NCBI RefSeq assembly: GCF_014204795.1
Contig: NZ_JACHMB010000001.1
Span: 5,902,501-5,966,500, forward strand
Length of the DNA: 64,000 bases
Source of the DNA: Nonomuraea jabiensis
GTDB lineage: Bacteria > Actinomycetota > Actinomycetes > Streptosporangiales > Streptosporangiaceae
Direction of reading: 5' to 3'
Part shown: one piece after another, positions 25,738 to 33,469 of the stretch
Layout: every line of letters begins with the position of its first letter
Numbering within the stretch: the stretch's first letter is position 1
The notes under the pieces: generated by a model
Seen by the model: the letters and a program-made list of their open reading frames with translations, nothing else
Databases searched by the model: none
Told to the model about the DNA's origin: nothing
Made by a program: the position numbers and the translations under genes

Positions 25738-25770
25738 CCGCCGCCCTCCTCGGGAGGAGGAGGGCGGCGG
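25738..25770. terminator. Bidirectional GC hairpin between FAH and GH43 genes
   Basis: A 14-bp stem, CCGCCGCCCTCCTC with its complement, closes a 5-nt loop. The hairpin lies between two convergent stop codons (25731 and 25778). Confidence 0.8.
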
Positions 25771-25777
25771 CCCGGGG

Positions 25778-28003
25778 TCAGTCGCGGTAGGTGCGGACGT
25801 AGTCGAATTTCGCGAGGGCTCCCGACCGGTTCATCGAGATCAGCCCGATCCTGAGCGGCCCCTTCGCCGGAAGGGTCCACACGCCGTTGCGCACCCAGCG
25901 CCGGCCGTCCCGGCTGGTCGCCGCCCGCACCTCGTTCTCGCCGTTGGCCGCGTCGAAGTGGTACGACATCCGCAACCACATCGTCCCGGCCGCCGGCCCC
26001 CCGAACATCGGCCCGTTGAACACGGCGGTCGGCGGGGTGGTCGTCGGCCGCTCGCCCTCCTTGAGGAACTCGCTGACCTGCAGCACCGCGCCGTTGCCGC
26101 GTGCCAGCGGCAGCACCGAGTGGGCCATCTTGAAGTACCGGTCGTCGTTCTCGTACAGCACGAGCCCGGCCTGCTGGTTGCCCTCCGTCGGCGCGAAGTC
26201 CAGCTTCGCCTCCACGGTGTAGTCGCCCTGCGGCGCCTCCCGCAGCAGCACCGACGCCGTGTTGGTGCCCCGGTGCAGCTCGGCGTTCTGGGTGGGCCAG
26301 GACAGCACGCCGCCGGAGACGGCCGCCCCGGCGGCCGGGCCGCGCACCCACTGCCACTTCGCGTCGATCGCCGTGCCGTCGAACTCGTCGCTGAAGCCCG
26401 GCAGCAGTGCCCCGGGCGTCGGCTCGGGCACCCGCCGCGTGACGGGCGTGTACAGCGTGGCGGCGCCGACGTTGTCGGCGTCGGCCGCGCCGCGCGCCAC
26501 CGCGCCGACCGAGCCGGGGCGGGCGGCGGCCCGCGGCAGGGTGCGCGTCTGCTCCGCGACCGGGTCGCCGAGCTTGTCGCCGCTCACCTGGACGGTCAGC
26601 CGGGTGCCGCGCAACTCGGCGACCACGGTGTGCCAGGTGCCGAGGTCGAATCCGGCGGGCAGCGCGGTCACCTGCGCGCCGCGGCTCGTGCCGCCGATCA
26701 CCACGTCGGTGACCAGGGCGTTGCGGTCCCTGTCGAGCCAGGCCACCACGTGGTTGTTCCGGTTGACGTGGGCGAGCGTGAGCCCGGCCGCGCCCGCGGA
26801 CACCCGCAGGTCCGCCTGCGCCCGCACGTCGGCGGCCGGCGCCTTCCTCGCCGAGACCACGTAGGACAGGGCGCCCGTGTGGCCCGCGTACCCGTGGGCG
26901 TCCTGGCCGGTCCTGGCCTGCCAGCCGGGGCCGGCCTGCCAGCCGTTCAGGGAGCCCTCGCCGAAGGTGCCCCCGGCGTCGTACGAGGTGACCGGCGCGG
27001 GCTGGGCGCCCTCCGACGGACCGGCCCCCGCGCGGACCACGGGCCAGCCGTCGATCCAGTCCAGCCGGTCGATCAGCAGCGGGCGCTTGGTCAGCCCCGA
27101 CGGCCCGTTGGTGATCGGCGGGAAGTCCGGGTCGGCCGTCGAGATGGCGTGGTAGACCAGCCAGTCCTGGCCGGACAGGTCCGTGACGAAGCCGCTGTGG
27201 CCGGGCCCGGCCCAGCGGTTGCCGTTCGCGCCGACGACGATGGCGCCCTTGGTGGTCAGCTCCATCAGGTCCACGCCCTCGTCGTCCGTGAACGGGCCGA
27301 GCGGGCTGGTCGCGCGGCCGGCCTTGACCTGGTAGCCGCTGTAGGAGCCGTCGCAGCAGCCGGCGTCGGAGTAGAACAGGTAGTAGAAGCCGCCGCGGCG
27401 GACCACGTACCCGCCCTCCATCCGGCGACCCCTGGCCACCTGCGTCACCGGGCCCTCGACGCGGGTGGCGTCGGCGTTCATCCGCGCGGCGCAGATGGTG
27501 TCGTAGCTGCCCCAGTACAGGTAGTGGCTGCCGTCCACGTCCGTGAACTGGGCCTGGTCGATGTTGAACGTCGGGCAGGCGTCCTGGGCGGCGGCCGGGA
27601 GCACGTCGCCCCGGTCGGTCCACGGCCCCGTCGGGCCCGGCGCGGTGGCCAGGCCGACGTCGCCGGAGGCCAGCGAGTAGTAGAGGTAGTACTGGCCGCC
27701 GACGTACCGGATGTCGGGGGCCCAGAGCCGGGCGCCGCCGTGCCAGGCGGGCTTGGTCTGAGGGGTGAAGACCTCGCCGGCGTACTCCCAGCTCACGAGG
27801 TCCTTGGAGCGCAGGATCGGCAGCATCCGCTCGCCGGCCTCGCCCTTGCTGTTGAACACCGGGTTCTGGGTGCCGTAGGCGTACCAGAGCCCGTCCCTGG
27901 CGTGGATCACCGTCGGGTCGGGCAGGGAGTCGACCACGCCGGCCGAGACCGGGTTGGTGAACAGCCCGGACAGCAGGGCGGCGACGCCTAAGAGGATCTT
28001 CAT
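25778..28003 (-). CDS. Secreted GH43 glycosidase with C-terminal lectin-like domain
   Basis: This 741-residue exported enzyme starts with a signal peptide (ILLGVAALLSGLFTNPVSA). The five-bladed GH43 domain shows the catalytic triad: Asp in SLPDPTV, Asp in FNIDQAQF and Glu in RRMEGGYV. The likely substrate is an arabinan, xylan or galactan side chain. A middle beta-sandwich (about 340-480) and a C-terminal concanavalin-like domain (FSDEFDGTAIDAKWQW to FDYVRTYRD) follow. The ATG at 28003 overlaps the sulfatase stop (ATGA). It is the last gene of a six-gene operon driven from the ROK regulator side. A longer upstream frame is a shadow. Confidence 0.9.
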   Translation of the reverse strand: MKILLGVAALLSGLFTNPVSAGVVDSLPDPTVIHARDGLWYAYGTQNPVFNSKGEAGERMLPILRSKDLVSWEYAGEVFTPQTKPAWHGGARLWAPDIRYVGGQYYLYYSLASGDVGLATAPGPTGPWTDRGDVLPAAAQDACPTFNIDQAQFTDVDGSHYLYWGSYDTICAARMNADATRVEGPVTQVARGRRMEGGYVVRRGGFYYLFYSDAGCCDGSYSGYQVKAGRATSPLGPFTDDEGVDLMELTTKGAIVVGANGNRWAGPGHSGFVTDLSGQDWLVYHAISTADPDFPPITNGPSGLTKRPLLIDRLDWIDGWPVVRAGAGPSEGAQPAPVTSYDAGGTFGEGSLNGWQAGPGWQARTGQDAHGYAGHTGALSYVVSARKAPAADVRAQADLRVSAGAAGLTLAHVNRNNHVVAWLDRDRNALVTDVVIGGTSRGAQVTALPAGFDLGTWHTVVAELRGTRLTVQVSGDKLGDPVAEQTRTLPRAAARPGSVGAVARGAADADNVGAATLYTPVTRRVPEPTPGALLPGFSDEFDGTAIDAKWQWVRGPAAGAAVSGGVLSWPTQNAELHRGTNTASVLLREAPQGDYTVEAKLDFAPTEGNQQAGLVLYENDDRYFKMAHSVLPLARGNGAVLQVSEFLKEGERPTTTPPTAVFNGPMFGGPAAGTMWLRMSYHFDAANGENEVRAATSRDGRRWVRNGVWTLPAKGPLRIGLISMNRSGALAKFDYVRTYRD

Positions 28004-29469
28004 CGGGTGGTGCCCTCTTTCTCGAAAGCGCTCAGCGTGGGGTCGTAGTCGGAGGGGCCGATGTCGTACATCGGGGTCATCCAGTGGTAGAAGTTGTCGC
28101 CGCGCTCGCGCAGCAGGTCGTACAGCCTGCGCATCAGGCGGCGGCGGACCGGGGCCAGCTCGGGGTGGGTGTAGCGGTTGCCGAGCTCGTATGGGTCGGC
28201 GTGCAGGTCGTACAGCTCGTTGACCGACTCCGGGTTGACGACGAGCTTGTAGCGGTCGTCGCGGAGCATCCGCTGCGGGTAGGGGAAGTGATGGCCGTGG
28301 AACTCGGCGAGCAGCTCGCCCGGCCACTCCGGCCGCTCGCCCCGGACCAGCGGCACCAGGCTGCGGCTGTCCACCGCCGGCCCGGTGTCGCAGCCCGCCA
28401 GCTCCAGGATCGTCGCGGTGCAGTCGGTGAGCGTCACGAACTCGGTCCTGACCTGCGGTTCCTCGCCGGGGATGCGGACGATGCCGGGGATGCGGTAGAT
28501 GTCCTCGTACATGGCCGGGCCCTTGTCGTGCAGCCGGTGCGCGCCGGTGAACTCGCCGTGGTCGGCGGTGAAGAAGACCGAGGTCTCGCCCGACAGGCCC
28601 AGCTCGTCGAGGCGGTCGAGGATCCGCCCGAGCTGCCGGTCGATCAGCGTCACGTACCCCCAGTAGACCGCGATCAGCTTCCGCGTGACCTCGATCGGGA
28701 TCGTGTCGAACGTCCAGTGCTCGCTGTAGTTGCGCTGCACCGGCGGTTTGCCCTCGAACGTCTCCGCGATCGAGGGCGGCAGCTCGACCAGCGCCGGGTC
28801 GTACATGTCGAAGTACTCGTCCGGCAGCAGATAGGGCAGGTGCGGTCCGAAGAAGTGCGCGGCCAGGAAGAACGGGCGGCCGTCGGCCGCGTACCTGTCG
28901 AGGTGCTCGATGGCCCGCGTCGCCAGATAGTGCTCGAACGTGGCCTCCTCCGGCTGGTGCAGCCGGGCGGCCAGCAGGTTGCCCTGGTTGCCGTTGGGCG
29001 TGGTGCCCCGGATCAGGTCCGAGATCCGGTACGGCGGCAGCCCCCGCTCCTCCAGGTACGCCAGGTAGTCGGGATGATCGACCGGGTTGTGCCAGCCGGG
29101 CAGGTCGGGCCCGTCGAAGCCGTAGGAGGCGGCGTTGCGCGTGGTGCCCCCGTGCCACTTGCCGATCAGCCCCAGCTGGTAGCCGCGCTCCTTCAGCGCG
29201 CCGGGGAAGGTGAACGCGTCCTCCCGCAGGTCCTCCAGGTAGCCGACGTTGCGCTCGTAGTTCGCCAGCAGCCGGTGCCGGAACGGCGCCTGCCCGGTGA
29301 GCAGGCTGGCCCGCGCCGGTGTGCAGATGGCCGTCGGCGTGTAGAACCGGTCGAACCGCGTGCCGGTCGCGGCCAGCCTGTCCAGGTTGGGCGTGGCCAC
29401 GTGCGGGTTGCCGTAGCAGCCGAGGGTGTCGACGCGGTGCTGGTCGGTCATCAGGAACAGCAGGTTCAC
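28000..29469 (-). CDS. Type I sulfatase (formylglycine-dependent)
   Basis: This 489-residue hydrolase releases sulfate from sulfate esters. The metal-site MTDQHR follows the first strand, and the maturation motif CTPARASLLTG holds the Cys that is converted to formylglycine. HGEFTGAHRL and KWHGG complete the active site. No signal peptide is seen, so it is cytoplasmic and would act on imported sulfated molecules. The start is a GTG at 29469 in a GTGA overlap with the stop of the transporter binding protein. Co-transcription with a sulfonate-type ABC transporter and GH43 suggests use of sulfated carbohydrates or aryl sulfates. Confidence 0.92.
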   Translation of the reverse strand: MNLLFLMTDQHRVDTLGCYGNPHVATPNLDRLAATGTRFDRFYTPTAICTPARASLLTGQAPFRHRLLANYERNVGYLEDLREDAFTFPGALKERGYQLGLIGKWHGGTTRNAASYGFDGPDLPGWHNPVDHPDYLAYLEERGLPPYRISDLIRGTTPNGNQGNLLAARLHQPEEATFEHYLATRAIEHLDRYAADGRPFFLAAHFFGPHLPYLLPDEYFDMYDPALVELPPSIAETFEGKPPVQRNYSEHWTFDTIPIEVTRKLIAVYWGYVTLIDRQLGRILDRLDELGLSGETSVFFTADHGEFTGAHRLHDKGPAMYEDIYRIPGIVRIPGEEPQVRTEFVTLTDCTATILELAGCDTGPAVDSRSLVPLVRGERPEWPGELLAEFHGHHFPYPQRMLRDDRYKLVVNPESVNELYDLHADPYELGNRYTHPELAPVRRRLMRRLYDLLRERGDNFYHWMTPMYDIGPSDYDPTLSAFEKEGTTR

Positions 29470-30434
29470 TTGCTGAACGCCTTCTCGTAGAGGTCGCCGG
29501 TGTAGTACGTGGCCGGGTCGGGCCGCGACTTGAGCTGGCCGGTGCCGACGAAGAAGTCGCCCAGGCTGTTCAGCCACTTGGCGACCGTGCCGTCCTTGGT
29601 CTTGGCGACCAGGTCGGCCGTCGTCATCGTCTGGACGTTCGCCGCGTCGGCCTTGACCTTGGCCGGGTCGAGCTTGAGCAGCGTGGCGGCCTCGGTGATC
29701 GCCTCGTCGGGGTGGGCGGCCCGCCAGTCGTTGGCCTCCTGCAGCACCTTGATGACCTTGCCGGTGAGCTCCTGGTCCACCTTGGCGCCGCCGACGAACG
29801 CGGTCGGGAACGAGTTCTCCGGGAACTCCCTGGTGCTGGCCACCTCCACCACGCCCGGCACCTTCTGCTTGATCGTGTCGATCAGCGGGTACCAGATGCC
29901 GGCGCCGTCGATCTGCCCGGCCGAGAACGCCGACACGATGGTGGCCGGGTCCATCGGCACCTTCTGGATGTCCTGGACGGTCATCCCGGCCTTCTTCAGC
30001 GCCAGGTTGAGCACCATGTCGCCGGAGGTGCCCTCGGGCACGCCGACCTTCTTGCCCTTGAGGTCCTGCATGGTGGAGATGCCGGGGCGGCCGATGACGC
30101 GGTCGGCGTAGGCGAGCGTGTTGATCGCGACGACCTTGGCCTTGCCGGAGGCGGGCAGCCACATGGCGCCCGGGCCGATGTAGCCGAAGTCGAGGTCGCC
30201 GGCGCCGAGCGCCTGGATCTGCAGCGGCCCGTTGGTGAAGACCTTGATCTCGGGAGTGAGGCCCTGCTTCTTCCACAGGCCCTGCTTGTTCGCGATCGCG
30301 AGCAGGCTGGCGCCGTTGTAGTCGCTGATGTAGCCGAAGCGGACCGTGGTGCCGTCGCCGGAGCAGGCGGTCACGGAGAGTGCCAGCACGGTCGCCGCCG
30401 TGGCGGCCGTCAGGGCGCGGCGAAGAGAACGCAT
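29466..30434 (-). CDS. ABC transporter binding lipoprotein (sulfonate/taurine/nitrate type)
   Basis: This is a 322-residue periplasmic-type binding protein. The signal ends in a lipobox VTAC after ATAATVLALS. The fold matches NMT1/SsuA-like proteins, with VRFGYISDYNGASLLAIANKQG at the start of domain 1 and LKGKKVGVPEGTSGDMVL in the middle. AGGAG lies nine bases before the ATG at 30434. It is the binding subunit for the ATPase (30461) and permease (31228) of the same operon. The substrate is probably a sulfonate or sulfate ester in view of the downstream sulfatase. Confidence 0.9.
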   Translation of the reverse strand: MRSLRRALTAATAATVLALSVTACSGDGTTVRFGYISDYNGASLLAIANKQGLWKKQGLTPEIKVFTNGPLQIQALGAGDLDFGYIGPGAMWLPASGKAKVVAINTLAYADRVIGRPGISTMQDLKGKKVGVPEGTSGDMVLNLALKKAGMTVQDIQKVPMDPATIVSAFSAGQIDGAGIWYPLIDTIKQKVPGVVEVASTREFPENSFPTAFVGGAKVDQELTGKVIKVLQEANDWRAAHPDEAITEAATLLKLDPAKVKADAANVQTMTTADLVAKTKDGTVAKWLNSLGDFFVGTGQLKSRPDPATYYTGDLYEKAFSK

Positions 30435-30460
30435 GGCGGGTGGCTCCTTTCGGGAGAGGG

Positions 30461-31231
30461 TCAGGCCGCGGGAGCCTGGTGGTAGACGGAGTGCCAGACC
30501 TCGTTGCGGATCCGCCCGAACTCGGGCGACAGCCGCATCTCCTCTGTCCTCGGGTAGGGCAGGTCCACGTCGATGACCTGCTGGACGCGGCCGGGCCTGG
30601 CCGCCATGACGATCACGCGCCTGGCCAGGTAGACGGCCTCGTCCACGTCGTGGGTGATGAACATGACCGTGCGCTGCTCCTGGCTCCAGGTGTCGAGGAG
30701 CTGGTCCTGCAGCTGCACCCGGGTGAGCGCGTCGAGCGCGCCGAACGGCTCGTCCATGAGCAGGACCTGCGGGTTCACCGCGTACGCGCGGGCGATCGCG
30801 CAGCGCTGCTTCATGCCGCCGGACAGCGTCTTGGGCAGCGCGTCGGCGAAGTCGGACAGCCCGACCAGCTCGATCGCCCGCTCGGCCCGCCGCCTGCGCT
30901 CGTCGGCGGGCAGCTCGGCCAGCTTCAGCCCGAACTCGACGTTCTTGCGCACGGTCAGCCACGGGAACAGCGCGTACTGCTGGAAGATCACCCCGCGCTC
31001 GGGCCCCGGCCCGGTCACCGGCACGCCGTCCACCAGCACCTCGCCCGACGTGGGCTCGACCAGCCCGGCCGCCATGCTCATCAGCGTGCTCTTGCCGCAC
31101 CCCGACGGGCCCACGACCGTGACGAACTCGCGGTCGGCAATGTCCAGGGACACGCGGTCGAGCGCGGTGAACGTGGTGTCCTTCATCGGGTACGTCTTGA
31201 CCACGTCCCGGAACGAGATCTTGCTGTTCAT
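30461..31231 (-). CDS. ABC transporter ATPase (SsuB/TauB type)
   Basis: This 256-residue ATPase powers import. Walker A is GPSGCGKST, the signature LSGGMKQR, Walker B VLLMDEPFGALD, and the H-loop FITHDVDEA. The QQYALFPW Q-loop is typical of the sulfonate/taurine/nitrate family. The ATG at 31231 overlaps the permease stop (ATGA), and the binding-protein gene follows after 26 bp. It acts on the inner face of the membrane. Confidence 0.94.
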   Translation of the reverse strand: MNSKISFRDVVKTYPMKDTTFTALDRVSLDIADREFVTVVGPSGCGKSTLMSMAAGLVEPTSGEVLVDGVPVTGPGPERGVIFQQYALFPWLTVRKNVEFGLKLAELPADERRRRAERAIELVGLSDFADALPKTLSGGMKQRCAIARAYAVNPQVLLMDEPFGALDALTRVQLQDQLLDTWSQEQRTVMFITHDVDEAVYLARRVIVMAARPGRVQQVIDVDLPYPRTEEMRLSPEFGRIRNEVWHSVYHQAPAA

Positions 31232-32028
31232 CGGCGTTCCTGCCAGTCGGTGAGGTGGCGCTCGGCCAGCAGCAGCAGCCGGTCCATCAGCAGGCCGAGC
31301 ACGCCGATGGCGATCAGGCCCACGAAGATCGTGGACAGGTCGTAGTAGAGCTGGGCCTGCTGCATGCGGAAGCCCAGGCCCTCCTGGGCGGCGATCAGCT
31401 CCGCGGCGACCAGCGTGCCCCAGGCCGAGCCGAGCCCGACCCGCATGCCGACCAGGATGAACGGCGTGGAGGCCGGCACCACGACCTTGAGGAAGATCGT
31501 CCGGTCGGACGCGCCGAGCACGCGGGCGGCGTTGATCAGGGTCCTGTCCACGTCCACCACGCCCTGGAAGGTCGCCACGACGCTGGACAGGAAGGCCGCC
31601 AGGAAGATCACGAAGACCTTCGGCACCTCGCCGATGCCGAGGAGCACGATGGCCAGCGGGATGATCGCCAGGGGCGGGATGGTCCGGAAGAACTGGATGT
31701 AGGGCTCGAGCAGGCCGCGGGCGGTGGCGTACCAGCCCATGAGGAAGCCGACCGGGACGGCCAGCAGGGTGCCGAGCAGGAAGCCCAGCAGCACCCTGCG
31801 CAGGCTGGCCAGCGCGTCGCCCAGGAGCGTGCCGTCGGCGATCAGCTCGCCTGCCTTGGCGGCGACCTCGAGCGGGGTCGGCAGGGCCTGCACGCCCAGA
31901 ACGCCCAGCAGCGTCCAGACGGCCAGCCCGGCGGCGACCGCGATCAGGTTGAGCGCGACGGCCCGCTGGGGACGCCTGGGGGAGCGCCGCACCGCCGGGG
32001 GTTTGGCCAGCGTGGTGAGCTGAGTCAT
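31228..32028 (-). CDS. ABC transporter permease (SsuC/TauC type)
   Basis: This 266-residue membrane protein has six hydrophobic helices, starting with LNLIAVAAGLAVWTLLGVLG. The EAA-like loop is visible as NAARVLGASDRTIFLKVVVP, which contacts the ATPase. The ATG at 32028 overlaps the stop of the ROK regulator (ATGA), so transport is translated together with its regulator. A longer frame extending upstream is a shadow. Confidence 0.93.
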   Translation of the reverse strand: MTQLTTLAKPPAVRRSPRRPQRAVALNLIAVAAGLAVWTLLGVLGVQALPTPLEVAAKAGELIADGTLLGDALASLRRVLLGFLLGTLLAVPVGFLMGWYATARGLLEPYIQFFRTIPPLAIIPLAIVLLGIGEVPKVFVIFLAAFLSSVVATFQGVVDVDRTLINAARVLGASDRTIFLKVVVPASTPFILVGMRVGLGSAWGTLVAAELIAAQEGLGFRMQQAQLYYDLSTIFVGLIAIGVLGLLMDRLLLLAERHLTDWQERR

Positions 32029-33248
32029 GGGTGCCTCTGCTTGGTGTCCTCGAGGAGGTCGGGCGCGAGATCGGGGCCCGCGGGGTAGCGGGACAGCAGC
32101 GGGGACTCGTGCAGCACCAGGGCGATGCCGCCGAGGGCGCCCGCGGCCTCGCCGAGCGTGGCCCGGCGCAGGCTGACGCGGTGCCTGGAGACCGGCATGA
32201 CCTGGGCGCGCAGCGCCCGCTCGACCGGCTCGATCAGCGCGGGACCGGTCTCCGCCAGCTCGCCGCCGATCACGATCACGGAGGGGCCGATCGCGTTGCA
32301 CACGGCCGCGAGCACGCCGCCGATCGTGCCGCCGACGCCCTTCAGGAGGGTCAGGGCCGTGCCGTCGCCCGCCCTGATCGCCTTCACCAGCTCGGGCACG
32401 TCGTCGGCCCGCCCGCCCGCGGCGCGGTAGGCGTCCAGCACGGCTCTTATCGAGGCCACGGTCTCCAGGCAGCCGGTTCCGCCGCAGCCGCAGGGCGCGC
32501 CGTCCGGGTCAACCGTGATGTGGCCGAACTCGCCGGACAGCCCGTACGCGCCGCGGTGCAGCGCGCCGCCGACCACCAGGCCGCCGCCGACACCGTGGGA
32601 CAGGCGCAGGTAGAGCACGTCCCGGCCACCGGCGGCGGCGCCCCAGATCGCCTCGCCCAGAGCGGCCAGCCTGGTGTTGTTGTCCAGCAGCACCGGCGCG
32701 CCGAACCGCTCGCGCAGCAGCGACTGCACGGGGTGGGCGGGCTCGTCCGCTTCCAGGTCGTCCTCGGGCTCCGGCCAGCCGACCGGGCCGACCACGCCGG
32801 CGCCGATCGCGCTGAGCGCGCCCAGCCGCAGGCCGCCGTCGTTGAGGGAGCCGACGAGCCGTTCGGCCAGGTCCACCCGGCGCTCCCAGGACAGGTCGGC
32901 GTCGTGCGGCTCGCTGGCCGAGCCGACGATCTCGTGGGCCAGGTTGACGGCGGCGACGTGGACCGCGCGGCGGGCGAAGTCGATGCCGATGGCCTGGCCG
33001 GCCTCCGGGTTGAGGGTCAGCGTCTCGGCCGGCCGGCCGCGCCCGCGCGGGGCGTCCTGCGGGCCGGTGGTGACGACCGCGCCACCGGCGACCAGCCCGG
33101 CGAGGATGTCGTACAGGGTGGTGCGGGACAGCTGGCAGAGCTTGCCGAGCTCGCCCCGGCTGAGCGGGCCGTGCTTGCGCAGCAGCCCGAGCACGAGCTC
33201 TTCGTGCCCGCGCCGCAGCTGTGCCAAGGGGCCACGGGGGTGTGACAT
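32025..33248 (-). CDS. ROK-family transcriptional regulator
   Basis: This 407-residue regulator has an N-terminal winged helix (LSRGELGKLCQLSRTTLYDILAGL) and a C-terminal sugar-kinase-like ROK domain. The zinc site CGCGGTGCLE and the sugar-site GEFGH are present, so it may bind a sugar or a related ligand. It is the first gene of the operon ROK-permease-ATPase-binding protein-sulfatase-GH43. A ROK regulator (SsuR) is known to activate sulfonate genes in Corynebacterium glutamicum, which makes a sulfur role possible here, but a sugar effector is equally likely. It is divergent from the GH35 gene. Confidence 0.92.
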   Translation of the reverse strand: MSHPRGPLAQLRRGHEELVLGLLRKHGPLSRGELGKLCQLSRTTLYDILAGLVAGGAVVTTGPQDAPRGRGRPAETLTLNPEAGQAIGIDFARRAVHVAAVNLAHEIVGSASEPHDADLSWERRVDLAERLVGSLNDGGLRLGALSAIGAGVVGPVGWPEPEDDLEADEPAHPVQSLLRERFGAPVLLDNNTRLAALGEAIWGAAAGGRDVLYLRLSHGVGGGLVVGGALHRGAYGLSGEFGHITVDPDGAPCGCGGTGCLETVASIRAVLDAYRAAGGRADDVPELVKAIRAGDGTALTLLKGVGGTIGGVLAAVCNAIGPSVIVIGGELAETGPALIEPVERALRAQVMPVSRHRVSLRRATLGEAAGALGGIALVLHESPLLSRYPAGPDLAPDLLEDTKQRHP

Positions 33249-33271
33249 AACGCGAAGTGTGCCGACCTCGC

Positions 33272-33302
33272 GTGTTTTTCGTCAATAACCCGGAAAAAAC
33301 AC
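33272..33302. promoter_or_regulatory. Inverted repeat upstream of the ROK gene
   Basis: GTGTTTTTC at 33272-33280 faces GAAAAAACAC at 33293-33302, an AT-rich dyad in very GC-rich DNA. It lies about 25-55 bp before the ATG at 33248 and is a likely autoregulatory operator. ROK proteins of the NagC/Mlc type bind similar AT-rich spaced dyads. Confidence 0.5.
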
Positions 33303-33406
33303 AAATACGGCGATGAACTGGGAGAACGCCGCGCGAAGGGTTTCGCGACGCTCGTAACGTTCCGGTAACAGGCCGTGCGCGGTGATCGTCGCGCAGGTCT
33401 CATCCG

Positions 33407-33439
33407 TTGACTTTTGTTTGGATGGTCGCCAAATTAAAG
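33407..33439 (+). promoter_or_regulatory. Promoter/operator of the GH35 gene
   Basis: TTGACT (33407-33412) is overlapped by an inverted repeat CTTTTGTTTGG-7 bp-CCAAATTAAAG (33411-33439) with 9 of 11 positions paired. CAAATT at 33430-33435 lies 17 bp from the -35. A protein bound here would repress the beta-galactosidase gene. The divergent ROK regulator is the nearest candidate. Confidence 0.5.
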
Positions 33440-33469
33440 ACAGTCCGCAGCCGACCCTGGAAGGCGACC

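Noticed and set aside
33272..33439. Sulfur box WTTWCCTACY in the ROK/GH35 gap
   Set aside because: No match was found; the dyads there have different sequence, so the ROK operon is not clearly part of the box regulon.
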